Shown here: piece by piece, positions 10,436 through 21,747 of the stretch | Numbering within the stretch: the stretch's first letter is position 1 | Layout of the letters: each line of letters starts with the position of its first letter | Origin: Trema orientale | Lineage: Eukaryota > Streptophyta > Magnoliopsida > Rosales > Cannabaceae | Assembly: GCA_002914845.1 (NCBI GenBank) | Contig: JXTC01000002.1 | Span: 2,909,580-2,973,579, forward strand | Direction: 5' to 3' | Length of the DNA: 64,000 nt | Notes under the pieces: model-generated | Seen by the model: the letters and a program-made list of their open reading frames with translations, nothing else | Told to the model about the DNA's origin: nothing | Database searches by the model: none | Position numbers and translations under genes: made by a program

Positions 10436-12179
10436 GCCTATTTTAGCCCAACATGAGTCGACCTATTCTAGCGTATCTTGGACCGACCCTTCTATTATGT
10501 TTTTTGGATTAGTATATATATATAATTTTCCCAATTTGTAATGGGATAATTAAAAAAAAAATACCATAAAGTATGACTTTTTCGCAATTTTAACTATGTC
10601 TTTTGGAATATATTTCCATATTTTAAATCTCAATAAATTTGTATCTTTTGTGTATCTCTACACAATACTGATAATTGTAGCTAGGTAAAATTACCATTTT
10701 TCTCCTCCAATACATCTTTCAATTTCTTGATACAAGACTATATATAATCGATAACCAGACTTATAAAAATTCTTCAATTAATAAAATAACCAATTTTATT
10801 AATTACTTAGCTAAGGTTTAAATCATCGAGATCCTATAGCTCCTCAAGGCGATGTTCACTTCTCTATATAAATAGAGTTGTAGATTCCATATTTATAAGC
10901 ATACGTTTCCAATACCCGTAATAATATATTACCAAAATGTCAAGGTCTAGATCGTCAATTTCTTGATACATACATTTTAACATCACAAATAATACAAGCT
11001 ATAAATACGAGTTCATCACTTATTTCATAATTAAGAAAAATATATGTTAATTATTAAATTTGTGAGAATATGTTCTTATCAACATTACTTAGTACAAGAA
11101 TATATCTCACATGATTCTCATTTAATATTTGCAATCTAAGTCTTTTTGCATATGATCATATCAGTATAGATTAAGACACACTATAAATACACAAAAGTCT
11201 TGCAATACGGTTCAAGAAAAGTACTCAGCTTCTCTTATTAATTGTGAATAATCTTATTTGATTTAATTAGAGAAAATATATCTTTACTTTAATAAATATT
11301 TTTCTAATAAATAAAATCATGATATTTTTTTATATTTACTATTATACCAATAATCAAAACATTATCACAACTACTATGCATAAAATATCACTTTATTAAA
11401 TATCCAAAATATTCAATAAATATCCATAAATTATACACTTTTGGGCATAATCTCAACATATATATGGCCAGAGGGGAAGGGGGAAAGAGGAAGTAGGGGC
11501 CATGGCCCACACTTAAATTTTTATTTTTTATTCTTAATGAAAAGGTTTGTTTGAATTTCTAATTTGCCCCCACTAAAATTATTTTCTTTCAACAATATCC
11601 CCTACACAAGATATAAAATAACATATTTATTCATTGAATTAGGACCAACTTAAATTTTAATTTTTTTTGTTCAAATTTTGAAATGCAAATTTAGGGGAAA
11701 AAAAGTAGACTGGAAAGTACTTTCTTCATTTTCTCACGAGAGTTTTTTTATTCTCTTTATTCAAAGCCCCAAATCTCACAAAACTTTTCTTATTCTCTAT
11801 TCAAAAGCCCTCAAATAATCTTCATGAAAATTGGAGGGTGAAGATCAAATTAAATTTAAAATTTTCTTGAGGTAGGTTATATATATATATATAGAGATAT
11901 CTTTAATTAAAATCAATTTAGTTGATAAGTTTGTATTTCCATCCATACGGAAAATTTTTATATGGAAGATTTATCTTAATACTAAAGTTGGTATCTTTTT
12001 TTTTTTTTTGATTTTGAAGGATTTTTGTTTTTCTTTTTAGTGAAATTTGTGTGTAATTCTATCAACTAAATTTGTTTGTAGATAAGAGGATGAAAACAGT
12101 CAAGAACGTTTGGTTCATTGTGTGGCAAACCCATAATAGAATTCTTCACTTCAAAATTTCAAGTTCTTAATCTTATTTT
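10436..12179. other. AT-rich intergenic, nothing firmly recognised
   Basis: No gene is supported. A purine-rich stretch near 11470-11500 (GAGGGGAAGGGGGAAAGAGG) followed by GGGGCCATGGCCC could be the edge of an old DNA transposon, but no partner end was found. TA repeats lie near 11879-11894. Confidence 0.45.
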
Positions 12180-13134
12180 TCAGGGAAGTGACCTTATTGC
12201 TAGATGAATGTGCCTCGAATTGTATTAATGGTGCTAATTGGACTAGATCATTTCGTTTTGAACCTTTTTGGATCAATGAGGAAGCTTGTCTTAGTGTAAT
12301 TCGGGAGGCATGGAATCAGTCTGGTAATTTTGGGAGCACGACCTCTTTTATGGCCTTCTTGACCTCTGCGCAGACCAGCTTAAGGCATGGGGAAAAGCCA
12401 CTTTTGGTAGTATTCCGAAGAAAATGCAACGAGTTTGTAAGAAACTTGACCGTGCTTATAAGGGAGGAACGTCTACTAGTAAGTAGACCCTTATTCGAGC
12501 CTTGAAGAAAGAAATAGACTATATAATTTTATTGAGGAGGACTATTCGCGACAACATTCTCAAGCAAATTGGCCTCGTATAGGAGACAAGAAAATGGATT
12601 TTTTCACGCAAACACTTCTTAGCATCGAAATAAAAATTCCATAATCGGCCTTGAAGATGCATGTGGTAATTAGTGTAATGAAACAATTTATATAGTGTGC
12701 ATCATTATTTTTATGGGATTTTCTCAAGTAGTTTTCCTACTCCAGAGGGTATTAATAAGGTTACTTCTTGTGTAGATAAGAGACTTTCAATAGAGATGAA
12801 CAAATATCTCCAATCTCCTTTCTCATGTGATGAAGTTAAAGATGCAATGTTTAGTATAGGTTCAACTAAGGCACCAGGCCCGGATGATTTTCATGTCATT
12901 TTCTACTAGAAATACTGGGAAGTCATTTGTGATTCAGTTGTCAAAGTTTGCCAAAGAGTTTTGGAGAGTGAATAGTCAGCTACTACCCTCAATTAGACTA
13001 ATATTGTGCTTATTTCTAAGGTTAAAATCCCAAAAAATGTTGCCGAAGCTTATTATAATTGAAAATTCTCAAAGTGTATTTATGCTATGTAGACTTATTA
13101 CGGATAATATTTATAGCACAAGCTTGGAAAAATC
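12180..13134 (+). mobile_element. LINE (L1-type) ORF2 remnant
   Basis: Translated pieces match plant L1-type ORF2: FRFEPFWINEEACLSVIRE (between endonuclease and reverse transcriptase), then TKAPGPDDFHVIFY, the start of the reverse transcriptase core, and RLITDNIYS further on. The pieces lie in different frames (12188-12505, 12697-12909, 12884-13162) with at least one stop inside the RT, and the YXDD catalytic box is absent. The 3' part ends abruptly near 13134 where unrelated sequence begins. It is dead and moderately old. Confidence 0.85.
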
Positions 13135-14175
13135 TGTAAAATCTTGGATTTTTAGAGGGTAAATTAGGATTTTACCAATTTCTTGATTAAATAATTGAGT
13201 GACTTAATTACAAAATTTCTTTGGAAACATGGACTAAAATGCAATTTTTGAGGACGAAATTGAAAGAGTTTTGGGAAATAGGGGACTATAGTGCAAATTT
13301 TTTAAAAATTGCACATTTCCCTACTTGAGTCACGTGAGTTTCTCTTCCTCCCACTCACTCTCTCTCTCTCTTCCTCGCCCGAGCTCCCTCTCGACTCTCT
13401 CTTGCTCACTCTCTGCCAAAGGCAACAAAGGAATGCCGGGGCCGCCTCTTGCTGTCATCCAGCCACGGGGACCACCGTCGAAGCTCCTCCACGCCACCAG
13501 GATTCCCGCCACCGACCTATAGAGCCACCGAAGCCACTCACTGTTGCCGGAGAAGAAATAGGCCGCGGAAGAACTTTGATTTTTCGGTGTCGTTTCGTGC
13601 CATTTCAACTCACGTTCTGGGGCTCATTGGATTTGTCTCATCGAGAGGAACCTCAAGTTATATATTTCAAAACTCCATTTTTTTCGGTTTGAAAGTTGCC
13701 ATTTTTGGGTGCTTTAAGCTTAAGTTTGACTTTCTGAATCGGTTATTGGATTGTATTTTTGATGTCATTTTTGGAATGTACTCGGAAAATGGAAAGGATT
13801 GATATATATATTGATTATGTTTGGTGGCCGGCATGAAAAACGAAATCAGACGGCTAAAATTTGTCTCGTTTTGCATGCCACCCAGTCCGATGTGGGCCCA
13901 GACCCGAATTGGACGAGTTATATGTCTAACCTAGCAATTTTGGGCGCTAGAAATTTAGTGAAAAGATCTGTTTGTAGATTTGAAGCTCCATTGAGAAGTT
14001 AGTTTTTTGTCAGAGAACGATCGAGGGCTTGGAATTGGCTCCCGACCCTCTGATTGATCGTCCAACGACACTCTGAGGATCCAATAGCGTGGTATCGCTA
14101 TTCTAGTGAGGTAGTGACTCAGTTATCACTTTTTTATATCGTTTTTAAATAAATCTTATTTTCTGCAATAACGAG
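13135..14175. mobile_element. LTR-like fragment, possibly Ty3/Gypsy
   Basis: The fragment starts near TGTAAAATCTTGG and carries phrases usual in plant Gypsy LTRs (GGACTAAAATGCAA, GGGGACTATAGTGCAA), followed by a CT-rich leader and a GC-rich middle. It directly abuts the truncated LINE on the left and the PPR block on the right, so it may have interrupted both. No coding region and no second LTR was seen. Family assignment is tentative. Confidence 0.35.
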
Positions 14176-14825
14176 TCGAAGATTTTGGCATCATTCCTTT
14201 GTACTGTAAAGTTGCATCACAGTGTGAAAAATGTAATAACATTCTCGAGAAGACCAAAGCAAAAGTAGACACAGCATGCCAAGAGTTCACTATTGCCGTC
14301 TGTCGTTAATTAGGTGCAAAATACATACGCTCATTTAAAAAGAACTATACATAAACACCCATTGTAAAAGTACAATTTTTAAAAAAAAAAAAATACAGCA
14401 GAAAAACCAAAATCACGGGGAGAAGCTAATTCAGGAGTTCTAATACATCTTCAACGGGAAAAAAAAAAAAAGAGTTCTAGTACATGAAACACCCAGTTTT
14501 CAAGAACAGTATACATAAGGCATTCCACACTTCATGGTCCATCCCTGTACAAGTTTCACAACCTGGAAAGAGAATAAAGTCCAATAATATAGCATTGTGA
14601 TAACTGCAGACTAACTTAGTGGCTTCGCACAATTAAACAAAATAAATGCTACCCAAACACAGTAGAAGCTTAGCACACAACAACTAATCACACTTCATCA
14701 CCAAACAATCTCATATCCTTGAGCATAGATAGGGTTTAATTTATCTAAAAAAGAAATGAAATACTATATAACTTGAGATCAGCTCATGATATCACAAGAC
14801 TGAGAGTTACAAGTCTACAAATCCT
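14176..14825. repeat. 3' flank of PPR gene 2, shared with 6255-6806
   Basis: This is the counterpart of the flank of copy 1: AATAACATTCTC, GTGCAAAATA and AAATCACGGGGAGAAGCTAATT occur in both. Copy 2 has extra bases, including a poly-A run near 14460 and about 60 bp near 14700-14760. Confidence 0.75.
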
Positions 14826-16748
14826 CTAAGCCCTTTCAGAAAGAATTATTGTCAACATATTTTGCGTCACATGATCGGGCACCAATCCTATTTGGATCAT
14901 GTCTTTAAGAAGTACTATAGCAACATCTATTCTGTTAACCTTTATGTAGCCTTCGACCAAGGTGTTATACGAAAGCAGATTGGGCAAAACACCCTTCGAC
15001 ACCATTTCTTCAAGGATATCCTTTGCCCGGTCCACTTTACCTTGCAAACAGTACCCCTTTATCAATGTACTGTAATTAATTTGATCAGGCTTTCCACCAA
15101 GTTCAATTATTCGATCAAATAATTTTTGTGCCTTGTCCATCAAGCCTTTCTCAGAATAAGCATTTATAAGTACATTCAGTGTTAAGATATCAGGAAAGAT
15201 ATTTTGACTCACCATTTTATCAAACAAAGTTTCGGCTTTTACGACTTCACCTGAACAACATAATCCATTTAGTAAAGAGGTGTAAGTGACGACGTCTGGC
15301 CTTATATCTCTTTGGAACATTAGATCGAACATTGCAACGGCTTCTTCCATTCTTCTCATCTTGCAAAGAGCATCTATTAGAATATTAAATGTTATCACAT
15401 TTGGTGAAACATTGTGATCCTTCATCTTATCTAACAACTCAATTGCTTCCCTCCATTTGTTTGAATGACACAATCCATGGATTAAAGTGCTGTAGGTGAC
15501 AACATTGGGTAATACACCTCTTTCAACCATTGCTTCCATAAGATCAAGTGCCTTTCTAGTTCTTCCTTCTTTGCACAAAGAATCCAACATAGCACTATAT
15601 GTAAAAATATTAGGAGAGATTCCACGACTCGTCATATTTTCTAGGAATTCCGCCGCTTCGTCCGATCGACTAGACTTGCACAAAGCAGAAATCAGAGAAG
15701 TAAATGTGACAACATCAGGTTTTATGCCTTTTCTAGTCATCAACTCGAATAGTGAAATTGCTTCTTCAATCTTATCTTCCTTGCAGAGAGAATCAATTAG
15801 CACACTAAAAGTTTGTACATCAGGTGAAATCCCACGGTGAAGCATATCAAGCAGGTATCTCTGGGCTTCTTTCCATCGACCAAATTTGCACAAGCCGTGA
15901 ACCAAGGAGTTATAAGTGACGACATTTGGTACAACACCAAGCTTGATCATATCTTGAAACAAGCTCAAGGCCTTATCCGTTCGTCCGTCTTTGTAAAGAC
16001 TGTCAATGATTGGATTAAAACAGTCCACAGAAGGTCTAATCCTCTTATCGTCATACGTCTTCTTAAGCAGCTTAAATGCCTCGCTAGTTTTCCCAGCCTT
16101 ACAAAACCCATTAATGATAGTGGCATAAGTAACTACATCACATGGGTGTTTCTTGTCAAGTGTATCCTGGAACAACTCCATTGCTGCAACCATGGAGCCT
16201 TGCATGCAAAGCCCGTGAAGGAGAGTATTCAGCGTATGAGCATCAGGTTGAAGGCCATGCTTGTAGAGAGCTGCTAAAACAGAGAAGCCTAAGTCGACTT
16301 TTTTCAGTCGACATAGACATTTGATTACGGTATTCATGGTACAGACATCAGGTCGGAAATGACGAGAGCAATTCATAGACTGTCTGTACATAGAGACAAC
16401 ANAACCCAAAGCCTCGTCTAACCCAAGCTTCCCTGATTTACATCGAGAATGAACCAATTTCTCCAAATTTCGTCTATGGTTATCATATTGATTATCATAC
16501 CTAGTGTCTGAATAATACGAACGAAATTGGGCAGTGGAAAGGGAAATTAAGGGAGAAGAGAGAGAAAGATTAGTACCAGTAAGAGTAGAAGAAGGTCTTG
16601 AGGTGAGGATTTGTGATTTCATCTCTTGAAATCGCAGCAGCAGCAACAACGGCCGGGGGTTAACTTGTTGGTTCGTTCCAAATCCGCAATTGGACAGTTT
16701 GAGTTTCGGTATATTGTTCGAATTTTTCTCACCTGTCTTTTTTTTCAA
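14826..16748 (-). CDS. P-class PPR protein, restorer-of-fertility-like (copy 2), with a one-N gap
   Basis: This intronless frame of 640 codons is a close relative of copy 1: same presequence-like N-terminus (MKSQILTSRPSSTLTGTNLS shared), same repeat order, same C-terminus apart from one residue (LTIILSERA). Near the N-terminus it contains an undetermined base at 16402. At that point copy 1 has 94 bp (31 residues plus one, including FDSLIRTRP and FAFNHLFGALS) that are absent here, so the protein is probably longer than shown and about 671 residues. Residues at positions 5/35 of repeats 1-14 are ND, ND, AS, NN, ND, SD, TN, SN, SN, ND, TD, ND, SN, ND, often unlike copy 1. Like its twin it should bind organellar RNA, target unknown. 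Confidence 0.9.
   Translation of the reverse strand: MKKKTGEKNSNNIPKLKLSNCGFGTNQQVNPRPLLLLLRFQEMKSQILTSRPSSTLTGTNLSLSSPLISLSTAQFRSYYSDTRYDNQYDNHRRNLEKLVHSRCKSGKLGLDEALGXVVSMYRQSMNCSRHFRPDVCTMNTVIKCLCRLKKVDLGFSVLAALYKHGLQPDAHTLNTLLHGLCMQGSMVAAMELFQDTLDKKHPCDVVTYATIINGFCKAGKTSEAFKLLKKTYDDKRIRPSVDCFNPIIDSLYKDGRTDKALSLFQDMIKLGVVPNVVTYNSLVHGLCKFGRWKEAQRYLLDMLHRGISPDVQTFSVLIDSLCKEDKIEEAISLFELMTRKGIKPDVVTFTSLISALCKSSRSDEAAEFLENMTSRGISPNIFTYSAMLDSLCKEGRTRKALDLMEAMVERGVLPNVVTYSTLIHGLCHSNKWREAIELLDKMKDHNVSPNVITFNILIDALCKMRRMEEAVAMFDLMFQRDIRPDVVTYTSLLNGLCCSGEVVKAETLFDKMVSQNIFPDILTLNVLINAYSEKGLMDKAQKLFDRIIELGGKPDQINYSTLIKGYCLQGKVDRAKDILEEMVSKGVLPNLLSYNTLVEGYIKVNRIDVAIVLLKDMIQIGLVPDHVTQNMLTIILSERA
16402..16402. 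other. Single undetermined base marking an assembly gap
   Basis: GACAACA-N-AACCCAAAG joins two points that are 94 bp apart in PPR copy 1. A one-N join suggests contigs placed edge to edge with unknown gap size. The reading frame survives only because 93 bp are missing net. Confidence 0.85.
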
Positions 16749-16838
16749 TCACATTTAGCGAAACCAGTGGTTGGGTGGCTGTAGACAGAGCTAGGTTCCC
16801 GCATACGGCGTCATTTTGCTTGCAGTTTTATTAAAAGC

Positions 16839-17018
16839 CTTGCGTTAGGCAACTGGGCTAGCTCAGTTGGTCAAAGTTTGAGAGTTGTGTGTGTGATTAA
16901 GGGAGTTAGAGTTCAAATTTTGGTAATGTATATGTGTCATTTTTCTTTAATTTATAGTAATTAGTGGTCATTAGTTAAGCCCTACTTTTTAATAAAAAGA
17001 AAAAAGTCTTGCGTTAGG
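16839..17018 (+). mobile_element. tRNA-derived SINE with 11-bp target duplication
   Basis: CTTGCGTTAGG occurs at 16839-16849 and again at 17008-17018, bracketing a 158-bp insert. The insert has a pol III A box at 16859 (TAGCTCAGTTGG) and a degenerate B box about 16908-16919 (AGAGTTCAAATT), the usual tRNA-like head of plant SINEs, followed by an unrelated AT-rich body and an A-rich tail. It inserted just upstream of PPR copy 2, at the edge of the duplicated block. Confidence 0.8.
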
Positions 17019-18109
17019 GCCTTTGGACACGTCTCCTGCAGTCCTACTCTCCTGTAACCTGTTTTCTGCTTCTTCTTTTTTTCCTTTTTTTTTTTTTTTT
17101 TGAAATTGTCTAGGTTAAAACATAACCTCTGACCTCTGTTAATAAATTTTGAAACCAAACACAATTAAAATGACAGATAATTAGTCTTCTTCCTCATCTC
17201 TTACCTTTCAATTGAACAAATTCTTTTCCTTTAAATTTCAGGAAGAATTAATTATTGTAATTATACATTATCTTTTCAAATTTCAATAATTAAATTCTTT
17301 TAGAGAATATTTTCATAACGAATCAATTTACCTAAAAATTGGGAAAGAAAAACGTTCCTATATTTTTCTATTATAACCGTTTACGTTTCTTTTTTTCCAA
17401 ATCTATAAACTATTTTTTGTTTATTTAGATATAAACATATATTTATTTCAACCAACAATATACTCTGCAATAAAATAAATAAATAAATAAAAAGAAGATA
17501 CTCCAATCTACTTTTCATCTCTCAAGCTCTCTATTAAATTTCCATTTTTTTGGAGTTTTTAACAACAAAATAAAAAATGGATTGAACAAAAATACCGCAC
17601 TTTTAAAAGTATGGTTTAATAGATATCTGTTTTTATTTTATTAATAAATATATCCCTTTTTCAATATTATGATTTATGTTTACCATTTTAAATTAGTATA
17701 TAATTAGTAAGGCATATTTAAAATAAATAAAAAGATAAGTCAAAACAAAAAATATAAAAGTCATGTTAAAAGCACCCCAAACACCCACTAAACTAACTTT
17801 CTTTCCTAAAAATCATGAACTAAAGCAAATTAGTAGTTTCAATTTTTAGGATGAAAAGATTGAATCATTTAAAAAACTATGATAGAAACAAATAATTAAC
17901 ATAAGAAAATGAAACACAAAGTAATAGAAAAAATTTTAAAAATAAAACAAAGCAAACTGGATATAAAGTAGAGAAATTTTAATTCATCTGACTTAATTTA
18001 AGATTAAAGAGATTATCAAAGAAATAGGAATGAAGGAGATAAATTACACATAAAAAGAAGTTTTTTTCTTTTTTAAAAAAATAAGTAGGAAAAAGTTAAA
18101 GAGAATTAA
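17019..18109. other. AT-rich intergenic, nothing recognised
   Basis: Low-complexity sequence with a poly-T/CT tract near 17066-17102 and (AAAT)n near 17475. No coding content was found. Confidence 0.5.
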
Positions 18110-19075
18110 AAACAGAGACTTGTAAAAGGAATCAGATTCATTTGATCCACTTTTCATTGATATAAATGCTAGTATAGATATCCTATTTATAGGCTATAAA
18201 AAATACAAAAATTAAGAAAAGAACTACTACAGCTACCCTGATTTCCTATTGATCCCATAATAAACAAGAGTTAACTAATTTCAAATATATAATAAAAATA
18301 CAACAAAGATATCAACTAGGATCGAAAGCAATAATATAACAAACATTCACGAATTAACTTCAGTCAAATATTCGACTTTCCAATACTCCCCCTTAAGTTA
18401 GTTTGAAGATATCTTCCATTCCCAGCTTGCCAATTAGATTCTCTAATTGCTTTTTGTGAAGTCCTTTCATTAGTATATCTGCAATCTGCTCGTCGGTTTG
18501 AATATAAGGCATACAAATAAGTCCATTGTCGAGTTTTTCTATAATGAAGTGTTTATTTACTTTCACGTGCTTTGTCCTGGCATGAAGGACTGAATTATGA
18601 GCAATAGAGATTGCCGCTTTATTATCACAATATAGTTTCATAGGAAAGGGACTGGAAACTTTTAAGTCCTCCAAGAGTCTCTTTATCCACAAAACTTCAC
18701 AAATTCCATGAGCAACAGATCTGAATTTGGCTTCAGTACTACTTCTTGCCACCACATTTTGCTATTTATTGCGCCAAGTAACTAAGTTACCTCCAATGAA
18801 GGTGCAATAACCAGAAGTTGATCTTCTATCAGTAGTATACCTTCCCCAATCTGTATCCTTGTATGCTTCTATTTGTAGATGATGCCATTTTTCAAATAGC
18901 AGGCCTTTTCTAAGAGTTTCTTTGAAATACTTTAGGATTCTATAAGCAGTATCAAAGTGTTCTTGTCATGTTGAGTGCATGAATTGACTTACCATACTGA
19001 CTACAAAGGCTATATCTTGACATGTATATGACAAATAAATTAGTCTTCTAATGAGTCTTTGATAAGTCAACATTG
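18110..19075 (-). mobile_element. Ty1/Copia retrotransposon relic (RT end, RNase H, 3' LTR part)
   Basis: Minus-strand translation reads through the end of the reverse transcriptase (DRRSTSGYCTFIGGN) into the RNase H region (ARSSTEAKFRSVAHG, KLYCDNKAAISIAHN, RTKHVKVNKHFI, ADILMKGLHKKQ), the normal Copia order. A polypurine tract (AAGGGGGAG, about 18390-18398) follows. The next roughly 270 bp look like the start of the 3' LTR with a TATA-containing region (GCCTATAAATAGG). The 5' two thirds of the element are missing and the rest is broken. It is an old fossil. Confidence 0.88.
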
Positions 19076-19079
19076 TTTT

Positions 19080-20500
19080 TTTTCAAAATTTTTATTTTTA
19101 GTACGATTAAAAATAACGTTCATAAAAATAGCTCTCCTATCAGGGAGATTGTCACTAACATGATCATCTTCATATTTTAATAATATTATAAATTAAAAAT
19201 AATAAAGAAATATTTCTAGCACTCCTCTTACCCAATTAACGAAGGGTGGTGCTCAATAATATATGTGTTTTACTAACATCTCACAATTTTCTCTTTTAAT
19301 GATTTTACAATTTATTATACTTTTTCATTATTATAAGTTTTTTCCTCTCTATAATCTAACTTCCCTCACTCCATTCTTTCCAACGCAATAAAGGAAAACT
19401 AAATATTTTTTCTCTCTCTATAAAACGATCGAGCTCACTCAAGTGAGTCCATCCTCGTCATAATTTCACTAACTTTTTGCCATGGAAACACAGATAGAAT
19501 GCTTTTGGGTTTTATCTCTTGCCTCCAAATGTCCAACCTTCTCTTCCTAAAGTACCTTCCTCGTCTTTCTCCTCATTTGCATGGCTTGGCTTTCAATCTC
19601 TCTCTTCTACTACGCCAACCCCGGTGGCCCTGCTTAAGGTCAAATTTTTATCTAAAAATAAATACGCGTCCAAAATTCATCAACACAAAATATAGATAAT
19701 AAAAAAACTAAAAAATACTTGACTTTCGCCAATGCAACGTCAACAATATGTCAACAAATGTATAGGTACTAAAAAAATTATAAAAAAATGACAAATACTC
19801 GGCTTTGCTGATGTTCTAGAGAGTAGAGCGTCAGTAAAAGTACAGATAATAAAAAATAAAAAAAATGCACGACTTTTATTGATACAGCACTAATAATGCA
19901 TCGGGAAAGATATCTAAAAATTTTAGCAAAAAAAAATATGTGCCCAAAATTTAGTTTTCCCGGTGGATTATTTTTTTTTTGGGTGGGGCGGAAGGGGAAG
20001 GGAGAACTCTTTGCCGATGCAAATTCCAAAAAATTGAAAAAAAATGTGCAAAAGTATAGATAATAAAAAAAAATGCTCAACATTCGCCGACACAACATTA
20101 ACAATGTGTCACAAATGATATTTAAAAATTTTATTAAAAAAAATATGTGCCCAAGATTTTCTTTTCGCGAGAGATTTTTTATTTTGGTGAGTAACCGTTT
20201 GCCGACGCAAATTCAACTATACGTCGACAAATGTATAGATAATAATAAAAAACAATACTTGACTTTTGCCGACGCAAAAAAGTATTGGGAAATGTACATT
20301 CTGCTGATTTCTTTTAAGACACATATGCTGAAGCATAAATTTATGATGTGTCGGGAAAATATACTTTTGAATTTCATAGAAACTATTAACGCGTCGACAA
20401 ATTATTTATTAACACTTATTTATTTTCTCTTAAAACTATTATTTATTTTCATAGAAACTCTTTTAAGACATATATGTTGATGCATAGATTGTTGTGAAAA
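19080..20500. repeat. Degenerate GCCGACGCAA / CGTCGGCAAA repeat region, CACTA-like
   Basis: Diverged units of about 200 bp recur. TATGTGCCCAA(A/G)ATTT lies near 19938 and 20145, TTTGCCGA(T/C)GCAAATTC near 20009 and 20208, and GTATAGATAATAA-type words near 19675, 20052 and 20231. The alternating direct and inverted forms of GCCGACGCAA and TGCGTCGGCAAA resemble subterminal arrays of some plant CACTA transposons. No CACTA terminus or transposase was found nearby, so the family is inferred. Small ORFs here are not convincing. Confidence 0.5.
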
Positions 20501-20850
20501 ATTGGCAAGTGTACGAAATCGCGAACAAGTAATATAATGATAAGTAAAGATATCGTCCCACAGAGATTGATTAACTGAAATTTTCTACTAATTACTGAAA
20601 TTAGATTATCCCTAATTTTATCTAACAAATTAAAATTCAAAAAAAAATAAAGAAACTAAAATAAAAAACTAAAAGTAAAAATAAAATACATAAGCAAATA
20701 AATTACCGGAAAATAAACAGAGAAAAATATCAATGCAAAATAACCTAGGACACCAACTTCTAGCAAATAAATTACCGAAATCGAGAGGCGTTAGATAATG
20801 TGTCTAGCAACTTGACGTCCTTTGTCTAGCCAAAATACCAATATGCAGAC
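20501..20850 (+). mobile_element. Fragment resembling a Tat/Ogre-type Gypsy LTR edge
   Basis: The phrase TTGGCAAGTGTACGAAATCG..., then TAATATAATGATAAG and ATCGTCCCACAGAGATTG, is typical of LTR edges of plant Tat-lineage elements. A reverse-oriented relative lies at 49340-49440. No internal region is preserved. Assignment rests on recalled family likeness only. Confidence 0.35.
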
Positions 20851-21120
20851 CCTTGATAGGATAACTGCTAGGGGCATTTTGTATTTAAAATAATTTAAAA
20901 CTTTAAATGTATATTCACCAAAAAATTATAAGGAGGGGTATATCCCAAAAAATACTATGTCAAATGTGTATTTTGCAAAGAACCCTAATACTAATCGAAT
21001 TATCTTCACTTTCACTTTAAATCTGCAACTTTGATTGCAAAATTGTGGTGTGCTCTAAAGAAAACTCTATGATTATATGTATGACACACCCAAACATTAT
21101 TCCAAGTAGCTACATACTAA

Positions 21121-21470
21121 TATCGTTTGGTTTGGACATTTGAATGGGTATATTTAAACAGAAGTAATAGAATGAGTTATAATTAGAATGAAAGATATTT
21201 AAGTGTGATAGAATAGAATAAGTTATAATTAGAATGAGAGACATTAGAATATAACATTCAAAAACAACTCCCAAGCTCCATTCTCATTTCAAGAATAAAA
21301 AATTCATTCCAAAGATTTAAAGAATAAGTTATTCATATGGAAAAACTGAATTGTTAAAATAAGCATCCATTTAAATTGATCATTGGAATGAAAAAGTAAG
21401 AATGGTTGAAACAAACAACCATAAATGAGCCTGAGAATGGAATGGTGAAGATGTTGAACCAAATAGGCTT
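21121..21470. mobile_element. MITE, family A copy 1
   Basis: The element is bounded by CGTTTGGTTTGGACATTTGAATG on the left and TGTTGAACCAAATAGGC on the right, which are roughly inverted. The inner words GTTATAATTAGAATG(A)GAGA recur in the second copy at 55740-56030. No coding content. Confidence 0.5.
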
Positions 21471-21747
21471 GCCCCATTTTGTAAATACTCACCTTAATGG
21501 ATTTTCGGACATCCTTGAGAGTAGGGTGAACAAAAATGTCAATTCGTACTGATCACCCGATCCATGGCAAATCAACTACTAAAAGACTTGCCATTTGACA
21601 GGCAAGTTCGACTTGCTCCTCCCTTAAGCGGATTCAGGCATAGGAATAAATAAAAGAATTAAATATGCTTATATCAAATACATTGTGTTCACATCTCTAT
21701 TTAGAAAGGAAAAATGGTCTCTAGTCTGTACACATTTTATGCATATA

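Noticed and set aside
12188-12505. 105-codon ORF as a host gene
   Set aside because: Its translation matches the linker of plant L1 ORF2 and is followed by reverse-transcriptase pieces in other frames.
13309-13802. Overlapping ORFs of up to 127 codons in a GC-rich stretch
   Set aside because: They are low-complexity Ser/Pro/Arg translations in several frames at once, within LTR-like sequence.
16850-16930. Possible tRNA gene
   Set aside because: It has A and B boxes, but the B box is degenerate, no cloverleaf closes, and an 11-bp target duplication marks it as a SINE.
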